DNA of 64,000 nucleotides from assembly GCA_021234155.1 (NCBI GenBank), contig JAJEKV010000015.1, forward strand, positions 6,209,194 to 6,273,193, written 5' to 3'. This document shows, one piece after another, positions 1-10,330 of this stretch (position 1 is its first letter; every line of letters begins with the position of its first letter). Both the position numbers and the translations under genes were made by a program. Origin of the DNA: Isoetes taiwanensis. Its lineage: Eukaryota > Streptophyta > Lycopodiopsida > Isoetales > Isoetaceae. The notes beneath the pieces were generated by a model. That model did no database searches. It saw only the letters and a program-made list of their open reading frames with translations, and had not been told where the DNA came from.

Positions 1-300
1 CTCAAATAATTGCAGAGCAACATCACCCCCTCCATTCTGGGCATAACACAAGATCAGAAAATTCCATAACACTACATTATGATATGGCATCCTGCCAAAG
101 ATACAGCGGACATCAGCCATGCTCCCAAATTTTGCATACATAACAATCAGACTGTTTGCCACATAAACATTTAAAGAGACCCCATTTTTTATAGCATGGA
201 GTTTCTTTCCTCTTTCTATGCATGCTGCCTTAAAACTAGCAATCATAATAGATATGCCAAATTTTCCCTTATGCATATTGCATTTTTCACTATACCTTTC
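1..300 (-). pseudogene. PPR protein fragment (PLS class), partial at window edge
   Basis: Read on the minus strand, these 100 codons are open and run off the window at position 1. The translation carries classic PPR repeat signatures: GKKLHA, then VYVANSLIVMYAKFGSM, then VVLWNFLILCYAQNGG followed by ALQLFE. This is the helix A/helix B pattern of P, L and S repeats. Such proteins bind organellar RNA one base per repeat and act in editing, splicing or stability in plastids and mitochondria. A TGA at 301-303 stops the frame upstream and no ATG start is seen, so the piece is either a downstream exon or, more likely, a decayed copy. The rest of the gene lies left of the window. Family call is confident; intactness is not known. 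Confidence 0.75.
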
Positions 301-1145
301 TCACCACAAAAACCCTCTCATTACCTGTTATAATGTGCTCTCAAAACCCAAAAGCATCTAAGGAATTGCCCAATCTTGATGCCAAAAAATCCTTGGTGCG
401 CCTTCCCTGAATCTGCATATTGCGTTGTAACAGTCTATAAAAGAACGCCTCTAATCCGTCTCGGCTTCCATAAGCGTATCGTCAATCAAATGTCCACTTC
501 AGGAATTCATATGGAAAGAGATGTGTCGAGACATCTATTTCTACTTTCATTCATGAAAGGTAAGATCATAGCGTCATATTTTAAAAGATTTGTTTTGTTC
601 ATAAGACTCTATAAGACTATGCTAGTGCTTCTCTTTGTCCTTTTAAGGGTGATTTTCCACTATAGTGGTGTCTCATTTTTTAGCAATTTCTATTGGGCCA
701 CATAAGCAAATAAGAAAGAAATGATTTTTTACTTTTAAAAATAAGACATGTCCCATTTACGTTTGGATAGGTTCGGTTAGCATCAACCATGGCAAAGGAT
801 TTGAAATGTATTAGCCCCTGATATAATTTCGTGGCTTTCCATGATATCGTTTGTGGCTTCCCGTGATATCAGTTCGTGGCTTTCCTTGCAAGAAATGGAT
901 GCTTGGCCTTGGATGATTGTGACGAATGACATCTTTGTTATTTCTCCGCCTTATATAATTTTCTTGGCCATAGATCTTAGAAAAAAAGAATCCAATGGCA
1001 AAAATAATGCCATATTAATTTTTGATGAGGTGGAGATGCTACGTGGATAGGCTAGAATTGCAAGAAAGGCTGTAGGTTTGGTTGGGCTGGTGTGCTAAAA
1101 AAAAACTAGCAAGAAGCACACCAAAATGCTTTAGCAAGATAAGAC

Positions 1146-1221
1146 TCATTAGGTTGTTATTTAGGCTTAGTCTCATTAAATTGTCATTAGGTTGTTATTT
1201 AGGCTTAGTCTCATTAAATTG
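1146..1221 (+). repeat. 38-bp perfect tandem duplication
   Basis: A 38-base unit starting TCATTAGGTTGTTATTTAGG occurs twice in direct succession (1146-1183 and 1184-1221) without mismatch, which points to a recent replication slip or unequal exchange. Confidence 0.9.
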
Positions 1222-2128
1222 CGACTGGTGGCTAATCTTTTTCTTTTGTATTAAGTTAAAGACTCTATCCTATTTGGGTACAGACAAATATAAAAACCAA
1301 GCTAAATTTAAATTAAACTAGAGCGTCTCATCCCATTCATAGTCTAATTTAAAATTTGAACCGAGAATGTCAATCATGAACTAGTGCCAAAGACATATGA
1401 TTTTTCGTTATCTATCTTTGTTTGTCTATCAAAAGGCATCTTTCAATCCAAGCACAACTTATCCCATTTTACAGTCGAGTGTGTGAAGTCAAATGTATGT
1501 ACATTGAGGAGTATCGATTAACTTAAACATTTGTTTATGGAGTTAAGCAATGGAAAAGGTTCATTAGTTGGCAACTTATGGGTTTATCAATTGTTAATGA
1601 CAGAAGTTTTAACATGTTCTTCAGTTTTGAAGATGCAAAGCTCAAGTAATTTATTTTTACTATTTGCATTACTCAAACTATGTGCTTTGTTGTTGTAGAA
1701 TCTTGAAGGGCACATCAAGGTTAACCTCAAAAGTGATGGCATCCTAATTTTTGTAGGATGACATATCTTTGTAAGTGGATATAACAATTTCTTTATTTTC
1801 ATAACATTTCATAACATTGTGCCGTAAAGCCAAATTGTAGAAGGGTAACTGTTTACCGTTGTTCCATCAAATAGCCACAATTGAATTTTATTAAATTTAC
1901 ATGTTACAGCTCCAAAGAAACAACAGTCAATGTTTTTTTTTATACCAGTCAAATGGTACGCTTGAGAATTTGTCGTCATTACGAGAGCAGTATGGACTCT
2001 CGAAATCTATCACTGGGGTGCTTCAGGTGATAGAAATGTATGGGGGAAAAGAAATTGGGACCCAATTTTTTTTCCCCATCAATATGGAAACAGGGGAGCA
2101 AAATTTCCCCCTTTCCCCTGCGGCCATA

Positions 2129-2178
2129 GCTGCGTTGATGCGCTCAGGGATGGAGGCTGCGTTGATGCGCTCAGGGAT
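2129..2178 (+). repeat. 23-bp direct repeat, two copies
   Basis: GCTGCGTTGATGCGCTCAGG plus GAT is seen at 2129-2151 and again at 2156-2178, separated by four bases. The surrounding open frame reads through both copies but has no recognisable protein signature. Confidence 0.85.
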
Positions 2179-2385
2179 CGCTGCTAGTAATAAAAAAAAC
2201 TGGATCAACTCACTAAAATCTGAGCCTCGCCAAGAAGATTTACAAGAACGTAAACCCAGCACGATTGTAGGTAATAGAAATAGGGGAGTTCTTCAGCTTT
2301 TGGCATATTATCAGAGCATTTTTCCAAAGAACACTACCTGAGATCTTGGTAAAATCCTCCGAAGAACAACTACCTGTGATCTAAT

Positions 2386-2545
2386 CGACATGAAGATTTG
2401 CAGACCCGAAGTTTTGCAGACTCGAAGATCTGTAGACCCGAAAATTTGCTTGCAGACCCGAAGATTTGCTCGAAGATCTGTGCGAACTTCGATCTGCGAC
2501 CCTAAAGATGCCGGAAGACCTGCGACCCTGAAGATTTGCTCACAG
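2386..2545 (+). repeat. Degenerate short tandem repeat of GACCCGAAGATTTGC type
   Basis: The motif GAAGAT(C/T)TG with a flanking GACCCGAA recurs about nine times at irregular 12-22-base spacing. It has no coding signature and reads like a decayed minisatellite. Confidence 0.6.
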
Positions 2546-2711
2546 ATTATTTGTTTGGGGCTTCTGTGCGATGGAGGCGAGGCGATGGAGGCAGCTTAGG
2601 GCGAAGGAGGCGATGGCGAAGAAAAAGGAAACGCAAAGGGAGTAGAGGGCGGATCGGCATCTCTGAAGAAAACAGAGAAAAAAAAACAGGGGCAAACCTG
2701 CTAAACCAGTC

Positions 2712-2745
2712 ATCCGGAATTGGAAGACCCAACTTCCATTCCGGA
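2712..2745. other. Strong stem-loop
   Basis: ATCCGGAATTGGAAG pairs with CTTCCATTCCGGAT across a six-base spacer. The 14 paired positions are interrupted by one bulged T. It could fold in RNA or single-stranded DNA. No T-run follows it, and no function can be assigned. Confidence 0.7.
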
Positions 2746-2754
2746 TTGTAGAGG

Positions 2755-2770
2755 GCTGACACGTGTCAGC
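2755..2770. promoter_or_regulatory. 16-bp perfect palindrome centred on a G-box
   Basis: GCTGACACGTGTCAGC is its own reverse complement and contains CACGTG, the plant G-box bound by bZIP and bHLH factors. There is no gene next to it that it could be shown to serve, so the regulatory label is only a possibility. Confidence 0.4.
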
Positions 2771-3442
2771 AGTGGAATGGACGCCAGGGAATAAATGCGA
2801 CCCTGTTTCCATATTGTACAGGATTTTGAGGGATGGTGGTCCATGTCCTACCAAGCTCTATGCGGAAGCTTCGCATTTGTGTTGTTTGATAATCAAACCA
2901 AAACTCTTCTTGTTTCGAATGTCGGTGCTCTGTTGATATGTATTAGCGTATGGGCAAGGATTAGGGTATAAATGTCAGGATGATAATTTTGGGGTCTGGC
3001 CAAAGACGGATCTCTTGCTTTTTCGGATACTCCTAAATTTCTGAAGGACGGTTGTGGCAAATCGTTGGCCCCCTTCCCACCTGGTGAGTCAAGTCTAGTT
3101 GCATCAGATAAATATATAGAGCTACTTTTTTCATGCGGGTGTTTCGTTGGTTCAATTGAGTTAAAGGATGGTTGGATGGCAGGATGCTTCTTTTCAACAA
3201 AGGAGGGGTTGAACTGCTTCCAGCATCCATTGAATAAGCTCAAGGCAATGTCAAGGATAGACAGCTAAGATCAGGTAAGGTTGATCAGGCGAAGAAAGAG
3301 TCACCTCGTGGCATATCTCATGTTGGGAGTGATGCCACTTGGGGCGCAACTTCCTGGTGAGTAACCATTTCATGTATATAATGGAGTCATTTACTGTACA
3401 TGGATTAAGATGCAAAGGTGCTAAAAATTTGAGAATAGAAAA

Positions 3443-4714
3443 AAAAAACTGTCAGTTTTAAATTTGAGAGTTACCCCCATGTTTGTACTCTGCTGTAGAA
3501 TTAGAACAACAAATTTATTTTGCAATATTTGACATATATACAATTGGAATTTGAAGGATGCATACCTAGACTTATTTTTAGAGCTTCCCTTAAGCTTTCC
3601 AATTGATATTCTTGCTTGAGAAATGGATCTTGCATTTGCAAGTTATGTCCAAATATCTGCTAGCTGGTGGACATGCCACAGTGATGGCCATCTCGGTTCT
3701 TGGAGATTTAAAAAAGGAGATAATGAACTATTTGCCATTCTTTTTAATAAATATCCCCATATATCCAAGTGTTATGTATTTAGAGTAGTTACTCAGACAG
3801 TAGAGCTTTCTTTTTGAAGTTACCTCCATGTTTGTTTGTAGTCTGCTGTATAATTAGAACAACAAATGTATTTTGCCATATTTGACATACATACAATAGG
3901 AATTTGAAAGATGTGCACCCAAACTTATTTTTAGAGCTTACCTTGCGCTTTCCAATTAATACTTTTACTTGAAAAATGGATCTTGCATTTGGTAGTTATG
4001 CCCAATTATCTGCTAGATGGTGGGCATGCCACATGGTGAACATGGTCAGTTCTTGGTGTTAAAAAGGAGGTAACGAACAATTTGCCAATTCATTTTAATT
4101 TATATCCCTGTGTATCCTATGTTATGTATTTAGAGTAGTTAGTTCGACAATAGAGCTTTCCTTTTTGTTACCTCCATGTTTGTACTCTGCTCTAGAACTA
4201 GAACAGCAAATGTATTTTGCCATATTTGACATATATACAATAGGAATTTGAAAGGTGTGTACCTAGACTTATTTTTAGAGCTTCCCTTAAGTTTTCCAGT
4301 GGATACTCTTGCTTGAGAAAATGGATCTTGCATTTGCAAGTTATGCTCAAATATCTGCTAGATGGTGGACATGCCATATCGTGAACATCGTCGTCTCAGT
4401 TCTTGGGGATTTAAAAAATAATAATAATAATAAATAATAAACTATTTGCCATTCTTTTTAATGTATATCATCATGTTATGTATTTAGAGTGCTTATTTAT
4501 GCTTCGTCAAAATAAGCATTTGTCAATATATGATCTCAAGCTGAGATGTCTTTCTCCATTTGGTCAAGATGGGGAGGAAAGAGAGTTTAACTTGCCTGGT
4601 TCCATAGAGCTTCCCAGCTAGATGTCTATGTCTTCCATGTTTTAAATGCAAATTTAATAGTAATAGATAATATTATTGCTTTGAGGATTGAGAAGCAATT
4701 TATGTTTTTTTGGT
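3443..4714 (+). repeat. Tandem ~350-bp repeat block, copy 1
   Basis: About three units with a period near 350 bases share landmarks: a (T/C)ACC(T/C)CCATGTTTG start, a TTTGACATA(C/T)ATACAAT stretch, a GGATCTTGCATTTG stretch and a GGTGG(A/G)CATGCCA stretch. The part from 3656 to 4714 is present again, nearly identical, at 20106-21442. The block ends in a run of seven T followed by GGT, where the truncated Copia-1 coding sequence begins at once. Open frames within it have no protein signature. It may be intronic or satellite DNA. Confidence 0.8.
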
Positions 4715-5331
4715 GTGCCAGGATCATACAGAGGTCGAGGAAGAGAAATTAAAAGACAAAGTTCTACAGTAAATCTGACCCAAGAAGTAGAAGAAGAAAC
4801 AAGTGAAGAAGATGAGGATGCTGAGGTAAACATTTCTGATACTCTTGCAGTTTCTAGCAAAGAAACAACACCTCAAATGATCTGCTAATTCTAGATAGTG
4901 GAGCAGAGAAAACAGTGACAGGCACAACCAAGCTACTAAAAAATAAGGATGAAGGAAGAAAATGATATGTCAAACTCGGAAATGGGAAACTTCAAAGAGT
5001 GCAATGTGCTGGCATCTTGGAGCTATTTGACTTGGAAGGGAAAGTAGTAGAATTAAAGGATGTCTTATGTGTACCAACCTTAGTTAGGAATTTAATTTCC
5101 ATCAGTCAGTTAGTAAATATGGGATATACTGTCAACTTTGACAGATTGCAATGTACTATTTTATTTGACAATGAAATCAAGTTTTTTAGAAAGAGAGTTG
5201 GAAATCTTTTTGGTTTAGATAATAATTGTCTACCAACAGTAAATGCTATCATGGCATCTGATATCAATACATGGCATCAAAGGTTATGCCATACCAACAA
5301 TAAAAATGTTGAACTCATGTTCAAACAGTGA
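4715..5331 (+). pseudogene. Copia-1: gag tail, protease and GAG-pre-integrase, decayed
   Basis: This is the left, 5'-truncated end of a Ty1/Copia polyprotein; LTR, primer site and most of gag are missing. An acidic gag/protease junction (around 4790-4830) resembles that of Copia-2. It is followed by the aspartic protease motif ILDSGAEKT (near 4890-4915) and VLCVPTLVRNLISISQLV, a stretch typical of the Copia protease to GAG-pre-integrase region. The zinc-binding HQRLCHTNN half of the integrase N-terminus is near 5277-5300. A frameshift lies just before the protease, a TGA at about 4965, and another stop after codon FKQ at 5331. It is clearly non-functional. Confidence 0.85.
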
Positions 5332-5990
5332 TTAATTGAAGCAAGTGAATGTAGAGAAGATAACAGGACCTGTTATGGATGCATGGTTCGAAAACATATA
5401 AGACTTCCTTTCAAAAAATCACAAAAGAGGGCAAAAGGAATACTGGATATTGTACATACAGACTTATGTGGACCACTCAATGTGAGAAGTATTAGAGGCA
5501 AAAGGTATTTCATCACTTTTAATGATGATTTTAGTCGAAGAACCAAGATTGCATACTTGAGAACAAAAGATGAGGCTTTTGAAGCATTTAAAACTTTTTT
5601 AGCAGAAATGGAACTTGAGACTGGAAAAAGAATAAGTGCTTGCGATCTGACAGGGGTGGGGAGTTCATTTCTTCTGAATTCAAAAGATATTGCAAGAACA
5701 ATTTTAAATGCTGTCAGGGCAATGCTCAAACGGAAGAGCCAGCCAAAACTGATGTAGAAATTTAGAATACGTCGGAATACGTTACCATTTTCACGTATTA
5801 AGGTGCTCTACCAGAGATGCTTGGTCTGAAACAACACCTAGCTTTGATAAGCTAAAAGTATATGGATGTCTGGGGTTTGTTCGTGTTCCAAAGGAGCAAA
5901 GGAAAAAGCTTGATGACAGGGCTAAAATTGGATACCTAGTAGGATATGATGAGCAATCCAAGGCCTATAGAATGTTCGATCCAACAAAGA
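5332..5990 (+). pseudogene. Copia-1: integrase, broken
   Basis: The integrase zinc finger ends in a CYGC half-site, followed by the start of the DDE core, HTDLCGPLNVRS, and FNDDFSRR (second position of the usual IDDFSR changed). The open frame ends at 5757. The region that should hold the second Asp and the Glu of the DDE triad is missing or scrambled. The C-terminal part resumes in another frame near 5808 with VYGCLGF and KIGYLVGYDEQSKAYR, the conserved Copia motif after the core. Strand joining would be impossible for this copy. Confidence 0.8.
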
Positions 5991-7112
5991 GGAAATTAAT
6001 GATAAGCAGGGATGTAACATTTGATGAGTATCAAGTCTATAAATATCATAAAATAGTTGTTACTGCAGTAAGACAAGAAGAAGAAAAATTGCCAAAGTTA
6101 CCACAAGGAGAAAATGCTGATATCATTGATGATGATGACAGTGACACTAACTCTGTTATTTTGCAGAGGCATGAAGAAATTAATGCACAAACAGATAAGG
6201 ATGCTTCTAGTCAAGATACAGGAGAAGAAGTCCGAAAGGATACAAATGCAAAGACACATCATGAAAGAAGAAGAGGCACTCAAATTCTACAAGATGAAGC
6301 AAAAGTAAACACTGAACTATATGGCAGGGGTTCATCTAGAAAAAGTAGAAGATTAAAACACATTTCTGCTGAAATAAATTTAACTGAGATATTGGCCATG
6401 ATAGACTTTGAAGTGGCTAAGACCTTTGATGAGGCAATAAGAGGTACAAACTCAAAGAAATGGAAAATAACTATGGAAGAAGAATTGAATGCATTTAAAG
6501 GAACCGAGACATTTGAGTTAGTTGACCTGCCTAAAGGCAGAAAAGCAGTAGGATGCAAATGGATCTATAAGATCAAACAAGGAACAAAAGAACATTCTCT
6601 AAAATATAAAGCCAGATTGGTTGCACGGGGTTTTACTCAAAAAAAGGGAATTGACTATGAGGATACCTTCTCTCCTATTTAAAAATGGCAAGCATAAGAA
6701 TGTTATTAGCAATGGCCAATGCTAGGGATCTAGAAATACACCATATGGATGTTACCACAGCCTTCCTCAATGCCAAATTAGAAGAAGATATTTATATGAA
6801 ACAACCCCCTGGTTTTGAGCAAGGGAGAGCCAAAGTGTGGAAGTTAAAAAGAGCTGTATATGGGTTGAAACAATCACCCAGACAATGGTATATATGCATG
6901 GACAATTATTTAAAATTATCAAACTCAAAGATGATAACTTATATATGTTTAAGGAAGGTTCAGATTTCTGCTATATTGCACTATATGTTGATGACAATAT
7001 AATGGTCAGTAGTAATCTAATCATTCTGCAGAAATGCAAAGATATCTTAAAGAGCAGATTCAAAATGACAGACTTGGGAGGGAGAACTTAAGAAATTTTT
7101 AGGCATAGAAGT
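5972..7112 (+). pseudogene. Copia-1: linker and reverse transcriptase, broken
   Basis: A charged linker (5990-6420) leads into the Copia RT: KWKITMEEELNAFKGTETFE, then GCKWIYKIK, then KARLVARGFTQK. The frame is cut by a TAA at 6680-6682 in place of the usual VKM junction and goes on with HMDVTTAFLNAKLEEDIYMK and YGLKQSPRQWY. After another frameshift comes the catalytic YVDD motif, seen as ALYVDDNIMV near 6980. The RT ends at ELKKFLGIEV (about 7085-7112), where unrelated DNA takes over. Its closest relative in the window is Copia-2, which shares the order and most motifs. Confidence 0.85.
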
Positions 7113-7887
7113 TTACGGAGCATTTTTGAAGTTTTATACAATTTTTGGCATGGTTTTACTATGATTCTGGTGCTGTATTCGTTGCGGCATACTAAATAGT
7201 ATTTCTAGAGTGCGTCATTTTTGGAGCATTGATTTGGATTAGCTTAAACAATCTAACAGTTGTTGTTGTCAACATTGCATTCATATGCATGAAATCCCAA
7301 AACTTTTGTCCTCTGGACCCTAGTCTTTCCGATTCTTGTTGTTGACAGAGTAGATTGTTGTTTTCGTGGAGCACAATGCCTTTTTTTTTTCAAGCAAAAA
7401 AGGCAGACATGATCCGATTAAAGAATAAGCATGGAATCGACCATATGATCACTAGGGTTAGCTAACCCTAGCTTCTACGATGGCAATTTTTGAGGAGGAG
7501 TTTTATCTGGAGAATGGTTGCAAAGACTAAATGGTTGTAGAGGCAAAAGAAAACTTTAAACATGCGAAAGTCGAGCATGGTCTTTTAGGGTTGTTACCGT
7601 TTTTGCAGGTCATGGAATTGCAGAGTTGGGCGAATAGTGTCTGTGCTATCGGACTGGAAGAAACGCTTCATTGAAAGGTAGGGGTTTATGTTACTTTTTG
7701 TTTTTGGTCACAGCACCCTTAGGTCATTCCGGGAGAGCCTAATCGGGATCCATATTCTAATCTGAAAGTCTGGCACAGCCTAATCTGGAAGCACGATCCT
7801 TACAGTTTTTAGATGCCTAATCGGAACCCATCAAACGATTTTGCTGTAATTTCTATTTTTGTTCCAATTTTGATCTTCTCCAAAACC
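7113..7887. other. Unassigned DNA replacing the middle of Copia-1 RT/RNase H
   Basis: Between LGIEV of the RT and KRVIRYLKG of the connection/RNase H domain, about 390 coding bases expected from Copia-2 are missing and about 775 unrelated bases are present. I see no coding signature. A ten-base T run lies near 7381 and a perfect 20-bp palindrome at 7452-7471. No terminal repeats or target duplication could be found, so replacement by repair or insertion plus deletion are both possible. Confidence 0.6.
7452..7471. other. 20-bp perfect palindrome
   Basis: CTAGGGTTAGCTAACCCTAG equals its own reverse complement. Each arm contains a telomere-like TAGGGTTA/TAACCCTA word, but there is no tandem telomere repeat around it. 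Confidence 0.8.
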
Positions 7888-8375
7888 TACGAGGACAAGC
7901 TAAAAAGAGTAATTAGATATCTTAAGGGAACCATTGATTATGGCATTAGGTTTGATTCGGAAAATCTAGAATTGCAAAGTTTTTGTGACCTGGGGTGGTG
8001 ACCCTGATGAAAGCAAATCTACTTCTGGTTTTATTTTGATGTTGGGAGGTGGTCCAATCTCATGGAAGTGTAAGAAACAACATGCAATAGCATTATCATC
8101 AGCTGAAGTTGAATACTCAGCTACTACACTTGCAGCTAAGGAGATTACTTGGAGCAGGAGACTTTTAAATGAATTGGGAATGAGTCAAAAGGATCCTCTA
8201 ATTTCGAACTCAGATAGTACAAGTTGTATAGCCATGACAAAAAAATCCCATACTGCATGAAAGAACTAAGCGGAAATGCATTTTATCAGGGATTGGTAAA
8301 CATGAATATCATACAGGTTCAATACATTCATACACGCCAACAGCTGGCTGATATTCTTACCAAGCCTTTGACATA
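7888..8375 (+). pseudogene. Copia-1: RNase H, broken
   Basis: The conserved Copia RNase H is read in pieces: KRVIRYLKGTIDYGIRF, then STSGFILMLGGGPISWKCK, then KQHAIALSSAEVEYSA, and finally RQQLADILTKPLT. A frameshift lies in the SDADWAGD-like region (SFCDLGWW then a stop), with further stops near 8260-8275. The expected SSAEVEY glutamate is kept, while the first aspartate region is disrupted. It ends the Copia-1 polyprotein. Confidence 0.85.
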
Positions 8376-8426
8376 GTTAAAATACTGTCATTTAAGAGAT
8401 ATGATCAATTGCAGGGATTATAATAT

Positions 8427-8490
8427 GAAGGGAGAGTGAAAGGTTATTGTTCATATTATAATGGTAGAATAATTTCACAGTAGCAGTGGA
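8427..8490 (+). other. Copia-1 polypurine tract and putative start of its 3' LTR
   Basis: GAAGGGAGAG at 8427-8436 follows the RNase H and is directly followed by TG, as expected for a polypurine tract next to a 3' LTR starting at 8437. Only 54 bases follow before Gypsy-1 begins. The continuation is expected right of 19201, but the LTR end cannot be set because no 5' LTR is left for comparison. Confidence 0.5.
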
Positions 8491-8838
8491 TGTCATGAAC
8501 CTACTCGAAAACAAGGAAAATACGCAAGAAATACGAAATATGCCAAGATCGGCAAAGAATCTGATATATGAACAGGAATCAAGAATACAATGGCCCGAAG
8601 GCAAGCAGGAACACGAGACAGATGCCTAGAAGGCTCAAGACTGGCGTTGAACCGGAATGGTTCGACAACAAGGAGGTGCCTCCTTATATATCTAAGCTGA
8701 AGGTCAGGATCGCGCCACTCCAATGGATGAAATCGTGCCAAGTGTCGTGCATGCATTTAGGTTCTAGAATATTCTAGAACCTCCTGGAGATACTCCCACA
8801 TATGAGGAAGGCGTGAAGAAATGTCTTCAACAAATATT

Positions 8839-8910
8839 GGTAGCGCACTTGGCAAGGGTGTGTGACTCGCAACTTGAAGGTTGCGAGTTTAAATCCTGTC
8901 TTGTGCAACT
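8839..8910 (+). other. tRNA-like segment within the Gypsy-1 LTR
   Basis: On the plus strand, opposite to Gypsy-1, TAGCGCACTTGG (8841-8852) matches the Pol III A box and GAGTTTAAATCC (8885-8896) resembles the B box, 33 bases downstream. CGCAAC and GTTGCG can pair between them. No acceptor stem can be formed, so it is not a tRNA gene. In the split 5' LTR the matching B-box part is absent. A SINE relic or chance similarity are both possible. Confidence 0.4.
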
Positions 8911-8925
8911 ACTCTTTTGCATCTG

Positions 8926-8994
8926 TGTGACGACCATCTTTTGTACATACGAGTATAATGATCATATGATACGAATATCTGTATGGTCGTCACA
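8926..8994. repeat. Inverted repeat forming the outer 69 bp of the LTR
   Basis: TGTGACGACCAT (8926-8937) and ATGGTCGTCACA (8983-8994) are perfect 12-bp inverted repeats at the ends of a 69-bp segment that is the 5' tip of the LTR in element orientation. The other LTR keeps the same structure at 19128-19196, with one change in an arm. The transcript side of the LTR tip can therefore form a long hairpin. Confidence 0.8.
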
Positions 8995-9196
8995 CCATCC
9001 CCCTCCTACGATGGCGACGAGTCCTCAGAGCTGGGGCCGGAGTACTCAAACTTGGCTTGTTCGGGTAACATCGATGAAACTCCACAATTTTGTCAGGCGC
9101 ATTAGTCAGATTCTCGGCAGGCTCCCAGGTTCTATCACTTGGCAAGTAACCATCCCAATCGACAAAGTAATACAATCGTCGACGAAGAAACTTGGA
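8990..9196 (-). pseudogene. Gypsy-1: C-terminal chromodomain
   Basis: The minus-strand translation YYFVDWDGYLPSDRTWEP, continuing with ENLTNAP and KIVEFHRCYPNKP, is a canonical chromodomain with the aromatic Y/W residues that hold methyl-lysine. In chromoviruses it is fused to integrase and steers insertion toward heterochromatin. The frame ends at a TGA overlapping the LTR tip. Upstream it is joined directly to the integrase core by a deletion, so the domain is kept but stranded. Confidence 0.85.
8995..9007 (-). other. Gypsy-1 polypurine tract
   Basis: In element orientation AGGAGGGGGATGG abuts the TG of the 3' LTR. This is the place and composition expected for the RNase H-resistant primer of plus-strand synthesis. 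Confidence 0.75.
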
Positions 9197-9725
9197 GTAA
9201 TGTTATCTGGTAAGCCATGGAGTCGAACCACCTCTCGAAGTAAGAGAACCGTTGTGGCTTCATTGGAGATAGAAGTGCTGCAAGGAATGAAATGTGCCAT
9301 CTTCGAAAAACGGTCAACAACAACAAGGATGGCATCGTGGCCATGGGAGGATGGAAGCTCGACAATAAAATCCACCGAAATACTCTTCCAAGGACCGGCT
9401 GGAACTGGTAAAGGCTGAAGCAGGCCATGTGGGCGGTGTTTGGGAGCATATCATATGAGCGTACAAAAGTCTCAACAGTGCGGCGGAGACCTGGCCACCA
9501 ATAATCTCAAGCAATAAGTTCCAGAGTCTTGGCAATGCCAAAATGGCCGGCGAGAGGAGAATCATGACAGGACTGCAGAACTTGAAGTCGAGGGGGACCA
9601 TCCGGAATATACAGGAATCCATCATGAAACAGAAGTCCATCTCGAACCTCAAAATAATCATAGTCCAACCTCATTTGTCGGGAAGATGGTGTTGAGCCAA
9701 GCTGTGATATGATGTCCTGCGCCAA
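9197..9725 (-). pseudogene. Gypsy-1: integrase zinc finger and core, deleted
   Basis: The H2C2 zinc-binding part is visible as PPRLQVLQSCHDSPLAGHFG with KTLELIA. After a frameshift come the core start MDFIVELPSSHGHDAILVVV, then DRFSKMAHFIPC and RLHGLPDNIT. At that point the sequence jumps to the chromodomain linker. The part that should contain the second catalytic Asp, the Glu and the GPY/F region is missing. The copy cannot encode an active integrase. Confidence 0.82.
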
Positions 9726-10330
9726 TGGATCAGAAGGAAGAGATGCTCGAAAGACTTCAACAAGGATGTATCATGAGGCCTTTCGAACAAAGTGATGGCC
9801 ATGAGCTGTAAACGATCAGGTCCTAGAATAACCTGTGATTGCTGATCAAATGCTGGCTCCCCCGCCTTAGGTTCGAAATAAGATCTCCGAGAAAGAGCAT
9901 CTAGTTTCCCTTGAAGCGTGCCAGGCTGAAACTTGATGATGAAATCAAAGGGGGATAGCACCTGTGTATGTCACCGAGCCTGACGATGATTAAGAACTCG
10001 AGCAGACTGGAAATACTCCAGATTGCGATGGTCCGTATACACAGTCACCTTATGAGGAGAACCATCAAGAAATCATCGCCACTCCTGAAAAGAGTCAACA
10101 ATTGCCAAAAGTTCCTTATCGTAAATAGGATAGTTGATTTCTGCAGCCTGGAACTTTCGGGAATGATAGGCGATCGGGTGCAGCTCATGATCATCCCCCT
10201 CTTGTGACAAGATGCTGCCAAGAGCAAAATCTGATGCATCAGCTTCGAGAATATAGGAACGCGCAGGATCTGGGTGTGCAAGAACAGGTGCTACTGTAAA
10301 GGCATGCTTCAGAGTGATGAATGCTGATTA
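9726..10330 (-). pseudogene. Gypsy-1: RNase H region, frameshifted
   Basis: Minus-strand pieces include FDFIIKFQPGTLQGKLDALS followed by RR, the end of a Ty3/Gypsy RNase H. Further upstream, the stretch between 10045 and 10281 contains the ILEADASDFALGS-like region, broken into several frames. Stops and frameshifts occur about every 100 codons. Confidence 0.7.

Larger units (their letters stand above)
301..2383. other. Non-coding stretch, no gene recognised
   Basis: AT-rich DNA with no protein similarity that I can recognise in either strand. The short open frames here have no domain signature and look like chance. It holds two small direct repeats, listed separately. The section around 1070-1380 has the look of a decayed retroelement terminus, but no boundaries can be set. 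Confidence 0.5.
8491..8994 (-). repeat. Gypsy-1 3' LTR (504 bp)
   Basis: On the plus strand it begins TGTCATGAACCTACTCG and ends GGTCGTCACA. The near-identical partner at 16114 shares every landmark, including GGAGGTGCCTCCTTATATAT (possible TATA region) and the TTCTAGAA area. This copy has one extra TTCTAGAATA-like duplication near 8760-8780. It is the only full-length LTR copy here. Confidence 0.92.

Noticed and set aside
376-705. 109-codon ORF as a gene
   Set aside because: No domain, no similarity to known proteins that I recognise, composition like surrounding AT-rich DNA.
2023-2341. Overlapping ORFs on both strands around the 23-bp repeat
   Set aside because: Overlap in both strands with low-complexity text and no domain; probably chance.
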